A DNA stretch of 33,276 nt from Clostridia bacterium. Its GTDB lineage: Bacteria; Bacillota; Clostridia; Oscillospirales; UBA644. This document shows, piece after piece, positions 26,572 through 33,276 of the stretch (position 1 is its first letter; every line of letters starts with the position of its first letter). The translations under genes and the position numbers were made by a program. The notes beneath the pieces were generated by a model. It did not search any database and was not told the DNA's origin. It saw only the letters and a list, made by a program, of their open reading frames with translations. Location of the stretch: the NCBI GenBank assembly GCA_014872655.1, contig WHHJ01000017.1, positions 1 through 33,276 of the forward strand. Direction: 5' to 3'.

Positions 26572-27057
26572 TCAGTATCCCCGATGCAGGTCCAGAGAGT
26601 CGTCTTGTTCGATCCAATCATGTTGTACGTTTACTTCGCGGTAAGAAGTCGCAGAGTCCCGGACAAAGACTGATCGGATTCCTGCGTTGATAATCAGTCT
26701 TTTACACATCGAACAGGAAGAAGTTCCCGGCGTTAGCCGTTCTTCTTTATCTAAGCAGACCAGATATAAATCCGCGCCGAGCGTCTCTTCACGGGAAGCG
26801 GCAATAATAGCATTGGCTTCTGCGTGTACGGATCGGCACAGTTCGTATCGTTCACCGCTGGGAATTTCATATTTTTCTCGCAGACATTCGCCCAGGTCGC
26901 AGCAATTTTTTCTGCCTCGGGGGGCGCCGTTGTAACCGGTGCTGATAATCGAATCGTTTTTGACGATCACGGCACCGAATTTTCTGCGCAAGCATGTGGA
27001 CCGTTCTGCGACGGTTTGTGCGATGTCCAAATAATAATTGGTTTTATCTATTCTCAT
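26572..27057 (-). CDS. Deoxycytidylate (dCMP) deaminase
   Basis: Zinc deaminase turning dCMP into dUMP, the precursor for thymidylate synthesis. The 161 residues fit the ComEB/dCMP deaminase family. Zinc and catalytic residues are in SVHAEANAI (His78, Glu80) and SSCSMCKRLI (Cys115, Cys118). The extra Cys/Gly-rich segment GYNGAPRGRKNCC (about 41-53) is typical for the dCMP enzymes. It starts 15 nt after the HD-domain gene and is presumably co-transcribed with it. Confidence 0.92.
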   Translation of the reverse strand: MRIDKTNYYLDIAQTVAERSTCLRRKFGAVIVKNDSIISTGYNGAPRGRKNCCDLGECLREKYEIPSGERYELCRSVHAEANAIIAASREETLGADLYLVCLDKEERLTPGTSSCSMCKRLIINAGIRSVFVRDSATSYREVNVQHDWIEQDDSLDLHRGY

Positions 27058-27072
27058 GTGACCCCTCTTTCT

Positions 27073-28752
27073 CTAAAAAGAAACATCCGGATTAAAGGTT
27101 TTGATAAAATCGGCAACAATAGGTTCTGCAAGATGCTTGTCAATTTTGGTGCTGGCAAATACATATCCCCGCCAGTTGGTCAGATTAAAGGCTTCCGACC
27201 ATTCTTTGATATAGATAAACTGGTTGACTTCCGGAGTTTCAGACTGCTTGGAAACAACCGGAAATTGTGCTTTGGACCCGGTAATAGCCGGGAAAACGAT
27301 ATATAAGTCAAAAATATCGAAATCCACGGGTTTCCCGGCATCGCGATAAGCGCCGGCAATTTTTTCATATAATTGTTTACGAAGCTGTAAGTTTTTTTCG
27401 TAGTCTTGAAATCCGAGAATATCCGTAAATTTTTTAATATTTGCGCGCAGGATGGCATTTTCGGAATAGGTCGATCGAAAGTCTGCCAAAAAGGTTCTCA
27501 AAAGGTTTGTTTTTTCAGAAAGCGTTCCGGCGCTTTCCACCTGTTCGATACAGTCTGCCATGGCTTTTTCCTGCAATTGCTGCTTGTTTGATAAAACAAT
27601 AGACTCTGCTTTTAATTCAAAAATTCGTTTGGGCAGCGCACGGTTCTGCACGGAGGTGACTAAATGTCCCAACGTTCGGTTGGGTGCGGTTGCTTCAAAC
27701 GGACAGACGGTATCTTTTGCAAATAAGGCGATATCCGCATCGGTTAAATTTAAAAAGTCACAGGGGTGCGACAACTTTTTGGCACGGATCAGCCCCTGGA
27801 TGATGTCTCGGACAACCGCTTCCACAGCCAAAACTTTTTGATGGCGGTACATATATACATAAAGCATGTTCCGGTTAAAAATCAGTTCTTCTACGGTGGT
27901 GACCGCGTCGGAGGTAATCGCCATACGATACTCGGTTAAATCGGCCGTTTGCTGCCGGCAGAGCATGATTTTCATCAAAAATCGCTCAATGCCGTATGTC
28001 AGCGCAATACCGGAGGTGTAACTGTCGCGTTGAGTATAATCCAGTTTATCGGCGTCAAAATCGCTGTTTAAAATATCGGTCAGATAGGTCAGCGCAATTT
28101 TTTGCCCGTATTGTATTTGAACATTTTTTTGTCCGACTACCATATTGGCACAGGCGTGCAACAGTGCCCGGCAATCTTCTTTCGTTCCCTTTTGCGGGTA
28201 ATTGATGTATTGGTAAAAGAAAGATAAAAAGGCTTCGCTGCGAATAATCATATAAGAAAACAGTTCATGCGGTTTGGGCTTGACTTGCGGATCTAGCTGT
28301 TGCTGTACTGCATTGCGAAGTTGTGCAAACTCTGGTAAATTCCCATATACGTTTTCGGATAAATGCGAATAAAAACAATGACCGACATCATGCAGCAGCG
28401 CCGCCAGTCGAACCATGTATTTTTCTTTTTTCGTAATGATTTCGCCATTGCTGCGCTCGGCCAGTTTGTCAATCATCCGGGAAGCAATCGCAACCGTTCC
28501 CAGCGAGTGTTCAAAACGGGTATGTCGCGCTGCCGGATACGTCATCTCCGCCATGCCCAACTGCCGAATATCGCGCAGCCGCTGAAACAGCGGCGAATCG
28601 ATAATCTGATTTTCCCAGCCGTAATAAACGACAGAGCCCCAGATGGTGTCGTGGATCACTTTATCGGCCAGATTTTCCGGAATATATTGGCTCAGTTTCG
28701 ATTGAACAAATTGTTCGATTCTTTCACAAAAGTCGAGCGTCTTTTTCTCCAT
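27073..28752 (-). CDS. HD-domain phosphohydrolase, dNTPase/YwfO-like
   Basis: A 559-residue protein of the SAMHD1/dGTPase-like HD superfamily. Metal-site residues are in RHTRFEHSLGT (His77, His82), LLHDVGHCFYSH (His121-Asp122) and SDFDADKLDYTQRDS (about 230-244), all in the order seen in dNTP triphosphohydrolases and in Bacillus YwfO. It is longer than YwfO (about 430), with a C-terminal extension of unknown role. Likely activity is removal of the triphosphate from deoxynucleotides, which fits with the dCMP deaminase gene downstream. A strictly different phosphohydrolase substrate is possible. AGAGG lies upstream of the ATG. Confidence 0.82.
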   Translation of the reverse strand: MEKKTLDFCERIEQFVQSKLSQYIPENLADKVIHDTIWGSVVYYGWENQIIDSPLFQRLRDIRQLGMAEMTYPAARHTRFEHSLGTVAIASRMIDKLAERSNGEIITKKEKYMVRLAALLHDVGHCFYSHLSENVYGNLPEFAQLRNAVQQQLDPQVKPKPHELFSYMIIRSEAFLSFFYQYINYPQKGTKEDCRALLHACANMVVGQKNVQIQYGQKIALTYLTDILNSDFDADKLDYTQRDSYTSGIALTYGIERFLMKIMLCRQQTADLTEYRMAITSDAVTTVEELIFNRNMLYVYMYRHQKVLAVEAVVRDIIQGLIRAKKLSHPCDFLNLTDADIALFAKDTVCPFEATAPNRTLGHLVTSVQNRALPKRIFELKAESIVLSNKQQLQEKAMADCIEQVESAGTLSEKTNLLRTFLADFRSTYSENAILRANIKKFTDILGFQDYEKNLQLRKQLYEKIAGAYRDAGKPVDFDIFDLYIVFPAITGSKAQFPVVSKQSETPEVNQFIYIKEWSEAFNLTNWRGYVFASTKIDKHLAEPIVADFIKTFNPDVSF

Positions 28753-28794
28753 ATCCAGCCTCTTTTCTTTTTAAATGGATTTCCATTTTTTCTC

Positions 28795-28823
28795 ATTATA
28801 TCACACATATTGCAAAATATCAA
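28795..28823 (-). promoter_or_regulatory. Promoter of the HD-domain/dCMP deaminase operon
   Basis: On the minus strand, TTGATA (28823-28818), a 17-nt spacer and TATAAT (28800-28795), with TG one base before the -10 box. A short AAATGG/CCATTT dyad (28773-28788) lies in the leader. Confidence 0.75.
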
Positions 28824-28855
28824 GCGTAAAGGTTTTGTTTCTGTTGTTTTTGTGA

Positions 28856-28884
28856 TTGACAGCCGGACTTTTGTGTTTTATAAT
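28856..28884 (+). promoter_or_regulatory. Promoter of the lipid-kinase gene
   Basis: TTGACA (28856-28861), a 17-nt spacer and TATAAT (28879-28884): perfect consensus, with the start site about 20 nt before the GTG codon. It is back-to-back with the HD-gene promoter, 32 nt away. Confidence 0.85.
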
Positions 28885-28910
28885 AAAAGCAGAAAAAGGG
28901 AGGGGTTTCG

Positions 28911-29822
28911 GTGCGGCATGTTTTTATTGTGAATCCAGCGGCCGGGAAAGGCGAAAAGAGTTTGCAGATTGCAGACAGCGTTCACGCTTTTTTTCGGCAG
29001 AGCCGACCCAATGAGGATTATCAGGTTTATCAGACATCCGGGCCCGCAGACGCGGAACGGATTGCGCAGCAGGAGGCGCAGAGCGGGAAGCCGGTGCGGC
29101 TTTATGCTGTCGGCGGAGACGGAACGCTGTGCGAAGTACTGAACGGTATGTTTGGCTATCAAAATGCGCAGTTGGCACATATTCCGGCCGGTTCGGCCAA
29201 TGATTTTTTGAGATCGTGGCCGCAACGGGATTATACCGATATCGAGGCGTTTGTAAACGGAGAAGTCTATCCGATGGATGTGATAAAATTTGCTGATCGT
29301 GTTGCGTTGAATACTTGCTGTATCGGGTTAGATGCGGATGTTGCAAGAAAGATGGTCAAATATAAAAACTGGCCCTTTGTCAGTGGTCCGGCGGCGTATT
29401 TGCTGGCTATTGCAGATGTGTTCTTTCATCGGATTGGGAAAGAGCTGGACGTGGTCATTCAGACGGCGGATGGACCCGTTCGTCGGAGCGGAAGATTCTT
29501 TTTTGCTTTGGCGGCAAACGGCCCGTATTACGGCGGCGGGTTTAAAGGGGCTCCCGCAGCAGACCCGACAGATGAGCAGCTGAATTTTGTCTTAGTGCGA
29601 AAAATGTCTCGGCTCAAGGTTCCTTTCTTTTTAAAGAAATATAAAAATGGTCAGCCGCTGCCGGCCTGGCTGCGAGAAGATTTTTGTGGCAGCAGGATGT
29701 CTGTTGTTTGCAAGGATGGCGCTGTCGTTGCGGCGGATGGAGAATGTTCCGTACAGACGCAGGCTGTGTTTGAATTACTTGCGCATGCGGTTTCCTTTGT
29801 TCTTCCGGCAGTAAAGAAATAG
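28911..29822 (+). CDS. Diacylglycerol kinase family lipid kinase (YegS/DgkB-like)
   Basis: A 303-residue ATP-dependent kinase of the diacylglycerol/sphingosine kinase fold. N-terminal VFIVNPAAGKG (4-14), nucleotide-binding VGGDGTLCEVLNG (67-79), IPAGSANDFLRS (about 93-104), LNTCCIGLDADVARKM, and a C-terminal VVAADGECSVQ, all standard for the family. It starts at GTG, set by GGGAGGGG five bases upstream. In Firmicutes such enzymes recycle diacylglycerol from lipoteichoic-acid synthesis, but several paralogues exist and the substrate here is uncertain. It is a single-gene unit with its own promoter and terminator. Confidence 0.9.
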   Translation: MRHVFIVNPAAGKGEKSLQIADSVHAFFRQSRPNEDYQVYQTSGPADAERIAQQEAQSGKPVRLYAVGGDGTLCEVLNGMFGYQNAQLAHIPAGSANDFLRSWPQRDYTDIEAFVNGEVYPMDVIKFADRVALNTCCIGLDADVARKMVKYKNWPFVSGPAAYLLAIADVFFHRIGKELDVVIQTADGPVRRSGRFFFALAANGPYYGGGFKGAPAADPTDEQLNFVLVRKMSRLKVPFFLKKYKNGQPLPAWLREDFCGSRMSVVCKDGAVVAADGECSVQTQAVFELLAHAVSFVLPAVKK

Positions 29823-29839
29823 GGCTTATATATAATATA

Positions 29840-29878
29840 CCCGGACAGAGAGATTCTCTGTCCGGGTTCGTGTTTTTT
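29840..29878. terminator. Terminator between the lipid-kinase and Big_2 genes
   Basis: Perfect 12-bp stem CCCGGACAGAGA (29840-29851) and TCTCTGTCCGGG (29855-29866), then TTCGTGTTTTTT. It is intrinsic on the plus strand. On the minus strand the hairpin is followed by an AT-rich stretch without a U-run, so it is weaker there. Confidence 0.85.
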
Positions 29879-31265
29879 ATTCCACGGTAATTTTGACTCG
29901 CGAACAAATGTCAGGATTGCTCTTTAGATAAAGAGTGATGCGGGTGGTTCCTTCTTGAAGCGCCGTGATTTTACCGTCTTGAACGGATACGATTTCGGGG
30001 TCATCGCTTTTCCAGCCAAAATCAGCGGAGGCGCCGGTCGGAACTACTGTATAGGACAAAGTGAGTGTTTGACCGACCTGAAGGGTGCGGTTGGTTCCGT
30101 CTATAATGACGTCTTCGACTTCTTGGTCGGAGTCTTGTTTGTTTCGTTGCATGATAATTTTACAAGAAGCTTTTTCACCGGATGCAATTTGGTATGTAAC
30201 GTAAATCTGCACGTAGTCAAACTGTTCGCCCTGTGGCAAAGGTTTAAAGGTCACCAGTCCGGTTTGATCTACGGAGGCATACGTGGTGTCGCTGACCGAC
30301 CACTTTCCGTTGCGATCCATGGCTGTCGGCGAGACCGAGACGGAAAATTGCATTTGTTGTGTTTGTCCGTCGGTGATAGAAACGGAAGCCTGATTGAGTG
30401 AGACGGAAGTTTTGGTTTCTCCTGTTACGCGAACCGTACACGAGGCGGTCTTGTCTCCCGCAGAGACCTGAATTTCTGTAGTTCCGGCAGAAATGGCTTT
30501 TACAGTTCCGTCAGAAACTTTTGCTACGGCAGGATCGGAACTTGTCCACGCAATTGGGCCGTCATAAATAATAGGATCAATTTTGAGTTGAATTTGTTTT
30601 GTTTGGCCTGCTGTTAAAGAGATTTCGGTTTCGGATAATTCTAAGCTTTCCACAACGTCGTTGACAGAAGCAACCGTCAGCGTGATCGAGGCCTGGATCT
30701 CCGGTTTATCGGTAAGACTTGCTGTGATTGTTACGGATCCTCGTTGTACTGCCGTAACGATGCCGTCTTGAACCGTAGCAACGGTTTCGTCGCTGCTGCT
30801 CCAGGTTAATTGTGTTTGTGTTGCGTTATCGGGGGTGAATTGTGCGGATAACGAAACGGTCGTTCCGGGCTCTATGGTGGTATAAGGACTTGTGAGGGTA
30901 AAAGACTGTGTTTGAACTTCAAAGTTGCCAACCACGACTTTACATGTCATGTTTTTTTGCTGCGAACTTCCATTTTCCTGTTTAACCGTGGTAACGGCTG
31001 TAATTTCAGCTTCTCCTTCGGAAATTCCGGTCAATAATCCATCTTGAACGGATACGATATTTTCGTTACTGGTTTGCCATTGTGTTGTGTATTCGAGGGA
31101 TTTTGTCGAAGTGTTGCATACGGATAGGGCGTAAACCTGCCCAACATTTAACTGGACCTTTTGGGCGCTGAGTGCTACCGGTCCCGAAAAAGCACAGCCG
31201 GATAATCCTGTCAAACAAAAAGCAGATAATAAAAAAGTAATCCACAGTTTCTTGGCGTATCTCAC
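29877..31265 (-). CDS. Lipoprotein with five Big_2 (Ig-like) domains
   Basis: A 462-residue secreted lipoprotein of unknown role. A signal peptide with hydrophobic core (7-20) ends in the lipobox LSGC (Cys24). Then about five bacterial Ig-like Big_2 domains of 75-90 residues: near 31-112, 115-200, 204-282, 286-374 and 387-462. They carry repeated motifs such as WSSSDETVATVQDGIVTAV and GTTEIQVSA. There is no enzymatic domain or sortase motif. Such proteins act in surface display or carbohydrate/protein contacts. The start is GTG with AAAGGAG eight bases upstream. It has its own promoter. Confidence 0.88.
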   Translation of the reverse strand: MRYAKKLWITFLLSAFCLTGLSGCAFSGPVALSAQKVQLNVGQVYALSVCNTSTKSLEYTTQWQTSNENIVSVQDGLLTGISEGEAEITAVTTVKQENGSSQQKNMTCKVVVGNFEVQTQSFTLTSPYTTIEPGTTVSLSAQFTPDNATQTQLTWSSSDETVATVQDGIVTAVQRGSVTITASLTDKPEIQASITLTVASVNDVVESLELSETEISLTAGQTKQIQLKIDPIIYDGPIAWTSSDPAVAKVSDGTVKAISAGTTEIQVSAGDKTASCTVRVTGETKTSVSLNQASVSITDGQTQQMQFSVSVSPTAMDRNGKWSVSDTTYASVDQTGLVTFKPLPQGEQFDYVQIYVTYQIASGEKASCKIIMQRNKQDSDQEVEDVIIDGTNRTLQVGQTLTLSYTVVPTGASADFGWKSDDPEIVSVQDGKITALQEGTTRITLYLKSNPDICSRVKITVE

Positions 31266-31296
31266 AGTTATTCTCCTTTAATGATTTCTCATTTAT

Positions 31297-31325
31297 ATGG
31301 TAGCATATTTTTGGTATAAAGTCAA
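31297..31325 (-). promoter_or_regulatory. Promoter of the Big_2 lipoprotein gene
   Basis: On the minus strand, TTGACT (31325-31320), a 17-nt spacer and TACCAT (31302-31297), with TG before the -10 box. The -10 box departs from consensus at two positions. Confidence 0.55.
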
Positions 31326-31350
31326 TTCTTATCCAATATTTTGCATGGGC

Positions 31351-31379
31351 TTGATTTGTTTTCGGTTTTTCGATATAAT
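31351..31379 (+). promoter_or_regulatory. Promoter of the radical SAM gene
   Basis: TTGATT (31351-31356), a 17-nt spacer and TATAAT (31374-31379). Transcription would start near 31386, about 29 nt before the ATG. Confidence 0.72.
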
Positions 31380-31414
31380 AGGACTTGAAAGAATAAAAGA
31401 ATCAGGGGTTTTTT

Positions 31415-33142
31415 ATGAAGACTTTTCTTGCCGCCGTCAACAGTAAATTTATTCATACCGCACTGGCCGTCCGCAGTTTGAGTGCGTTTGTAAAGGATCG
31501 GTTTGAGGTTTCTTATGCCGAATATACGATCAATAATGAACCGGAAAAGGTGGTCGGGCACCTTTATGAACAACAGGCGGATATTTATGGTTTTTCGGTT
31601 TATATTTTTAATGTCGATTTTGTACGACGTCTGATTCGGACGTTGCGTCTGCTTCGGCCGGACTGCATTATTTTTGTCGGGGGCCCGGAAGTTTCTTATC
31701 ATTGCCGGGAATTTTTGGTTTCGGAACCTGCGGTAGACTTTATTTTAAGCGGAGAGGGTGAGCAGACTTTTGCGGAGTTTCTTTCTGCCGTGCAATCAGG
31801 TGACAGCCGATCTGCCTTGAAAAAACGGTTGCGTGAAACGCCGATTGCAGGTATTCATTTTTTAGAGAATGGGGAATATTTTTGCGGGCAGCAGCGAGCG
31901 GGAATCTGTGATTTGTCGGTTTTGCCGTTTCCGTATTCGGACGAGGAACTGATACAGCTCAAAGATCGGATTTTATATTATGAAGGTTCGCGCGGGTGTC
32001 CTTTTCATTGTTCGTATTGCATGTCGTCGGTGGAAGGCGGCGTTCGGGCGATGCCGCTGGAGCGGGTTTTTGAAGATTTAAACCGATTCCTTTCCGCTCG
32101 GGTGCGGCAGGTAAAATGGGTAGATCGAACATTCAATTTTGATCGGAAACGAGCGCTTGCTATCTGGAAATACCTGTGTCAGAACGATAACGGGGTGACA
32201 AATTTTCATTTTGAGATTTCGGCCTGGTTACTGGATTCCGAAAGTTTGGATTTTTTAAAAACAGTTCGGCCGGGACTTTTTCAGTTTGAAGTCGGTGTTC
32301 AATCTACTTATGAACCCACTTTGTCGGCCATTTCCAGATCTGTTTCCTTTGAGCGGCTTCGAGAAGTATTATCTGCATTGTCCGGGACAAATATTCCCGT
32401 TCATGCTGATCTGATTGCCGGATTGCCGTTTGAAACCTATCAGCGCTTTGGTATTTCTTTTAATGATGTGTTGCAACTTGCGCCGGATTGTTTGCAGTTG
32501 GGCTTTTTGAAAATGTTGCATGGCGCGCCGATTGAATTGCAAACGCAGCATGGATATGTTGTAAATCCGGAGCCGCCGTATGAGGTGCTATATAATAGGT
32601 ACATATCTTATCCGCAATTGCAAAAGTTAAAACAAATTGAGGTGCTTTTAGAATGGTATTATAATTCGCATCTGTGTCCGCGAGAAATTCTATGGATCGG
32701 GCAAAAATGGTTTCATCAAGATTATTTTAGCTTCTTTGAACAGTTGTCGTCTTTTTTATCCGAAAGCGGATTTTTCGATGTTTCACATCGGCCTGCGGAA
32801 TTGTTTGAGGTTTTATATGCGTTTCTGTCCAAACATTTTGGTGCTTCTGCCGCTGAACAGGTTGTGGGGCGTGCTTATTTTTCTTATGAAAAAGCGTCTG
32901 TTATTCCCTGCTGGATTCAAACCATTCGTATTGAACGGGATGCTTTGGTTGAGTTGCTCAAACAGCCGGAACAGTTTTTAGACTTGCTGGATCCAGCAGA
33001 TCGAACCCGGTTTTTGCAGATGGAATCTAAAAAATGGTTTCGTCACGCAGAGCTGGTTATTTATCCTGCCACAGAAGATTTTTCGGAAGAAAAGATCCTA
33101 TATTTGTATAAAGACATTAAAAAGGGGTATCATATTATATAA
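31415..33142 (+). CDS. B12-binding-domain radical SAM protein
   Basis: A 575-residue class-B-type radical SAM protein of unknown reaction. N-terminal cobalamin-binding-like domain (about 1-130), with DIYGFSVYIFN and IIFVGGPEVSYH but without a clear DxHxxG motif, so B12 binding itself is uncertain. The radical SAM core has the cluster motif CPFHCSYC (Cys195, Cys199, Cys202), FHFEISAWLL and FEVGVQSTYEPTL, and a C-terminal part of about 200 residues of the DUF4080 kind. The start has AGGGG six bases upstream. It is the sole gene of its unit. Related proteins are common in clostridia and modify RNA, peptides or small molecules; nothing here chooses among these. Confidence 0.88.
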   Translation: MKTFLAAVNSKFIHTALAVRSLSAFVKDRFEVSYAEYTINNEPEKVVGHLYEQQADIYGFSVYIFNVDFVRRLIRTLRLLRPDCIIFVGGPEVSYHCREFLVSEPAVDFILSGEGEQTFAEFLSAVQSGDSRSALKKRLRETPIAGIHFLENGEYFCGQQRAGICDLSVLPFPYSDEELIQLKDRILYYEGSRGCPFHCSYCMSSVEGGVRAMPLERVFEDLNRFLSARVRQVKWVDRTFNFDRKRALAIWKYLCQNDNGVTNFHFEISAWLLDSESLDFLKTVRPGLFQFEVGVQSTYEPTLSAISRSVSFERLREVLSALSGTNIPVHADLIAGLPFETYQRFGISFNDVLQLAPDCLQLGFLKMLHGAPIELQTQHGYVVNPEPPYEVLYNRYISYPQLQKLKQIEVLLEWYYNSHLCPREILWIGQKWFHQDYFSFFEQLSSFLSESGFFDVSHRPAELFEVLYAFLSKHFGASAAEQVVGRAYFSYEKASVIPCWIQTIRIERDALVELLKQPEQFLDLLDPADRTRFLQMESKKWFRHAELVIYPATEDFSEEKILYLYKDIKKGYHII

Positions 33143-33231
33143 CTGCTTTGGGGCGATTTTGAAAGCTTCTTGTGCAGATATCACAAATAACGCCGTTTTT
33201 CGATTGATTTTTAATTTTTTCAAAAAAACAG

Positions 33232-33260
33232 TTGACAAGGGTTAAGAGATGTGGTATAAT
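33232..33260 (+). promoter_or_regulatory. Perfect consensus promoter leaving the window
   Basis: TTGACA (33232-33237), a 17-nt spacer and TATAAT (33255-33260), with TG two bases before the -10 box. The window stops 16 nt later, so the gene is outside. In 33143-33231 I see no gene and no clear terminator. Confidence 0.85.
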
Positions 33261-33276
33261 AATCAAGCCGCGAAAG

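Noticed and set aside
26572..28752. Reading the HD protein and dCMP deaminase as a phage-defence island
   Set aside because: No toxin, recombinase, prophage or defence gene is nearby, and both proteins fit housekeeping nucleotide metabolism.

Overview
The window looks like the replication-origin end of a chromosome from a low-GC, anaerobic member of the Bacillota (Clostridia-like). The evidence is the gene order dnaA-dnaN-recF-remB-gyrB-gyrA, AGGAGG-type ribosome binding sites, near-consensus sigma-A promoters with 17-nt spacers, a Rex redox repressor, a pyrophosphate-type phosphofructokinase, a clostridial-type aconitase and a ferredoxin-thioredoxin-reductase-like protein. I cannot place it in a genus. 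I count 29 protein-coding genes, with no tRNA, rRNA, CRISPR array, insertion sequence or prophage.

Layout. (1) 121-12305, all plus strand: dnaA, the origin with DnaA boxes and a DnaA-trio (1585-1840), dnaN, recF, remB-like, gyrB, gyrA and glyS, closed by a strong terminator at 10301; then prfB and rsmA. (2) 12357-18590, all minus strand: acn, rex, smpB, ruvC, ruvA, ruvB and an AraC-family regulator. (3) 18725-21557, minus strand: a compact operon for a leucine-rich-repeat membrane protein, pyrophosphate-type phosphofructokinase, thioredoxin and the FTR-like protein. (4) 21716-23489, plus strand: trmB and nagA. (5) 23534-26229, minus strand: murE and an ApgM-type mutase. (6) 26230-26571: a 342-nt non-coding stretch with a tight cluster of DnaA boxes. 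(7) 26572-28752, minus strand: an HD-domain (dNTPase-like) protein and dCMP deaminase. (8) 28911-33142: a diacylglycerol-kinase-family protein (plus), a Big_2 lipoprotein (minus) and a B12-binding radical SAM protein (plus). The window ends 16 nt past the -10 box of a perfect consensus promoter pointing outwards.

How it fits together. The first block is replication initiation, the clamp, repair and supercoiling, with glycyl-tRNA synthetase carried on the same transcript. The second joins Holliday-junction processing and trans-translation to redox-controlled central metabolism. The third suggests PPi-linked glycolysis and ferredoxin-linked thiol reduction. Most of the window is housekeeping. 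The least expected element is the DnaA-box cluster at 26323-26387, about 24.5 kb from the origin: its boxes match the consensus better than most of those in the origin itself, it is flanked by near-identical direct repeats, and it lies upstream of murE. Other points worth checking are the dyad over the acn promoter, the overlapping face-to-face promoters before trmB, and the atypical specificity motif of MurE.
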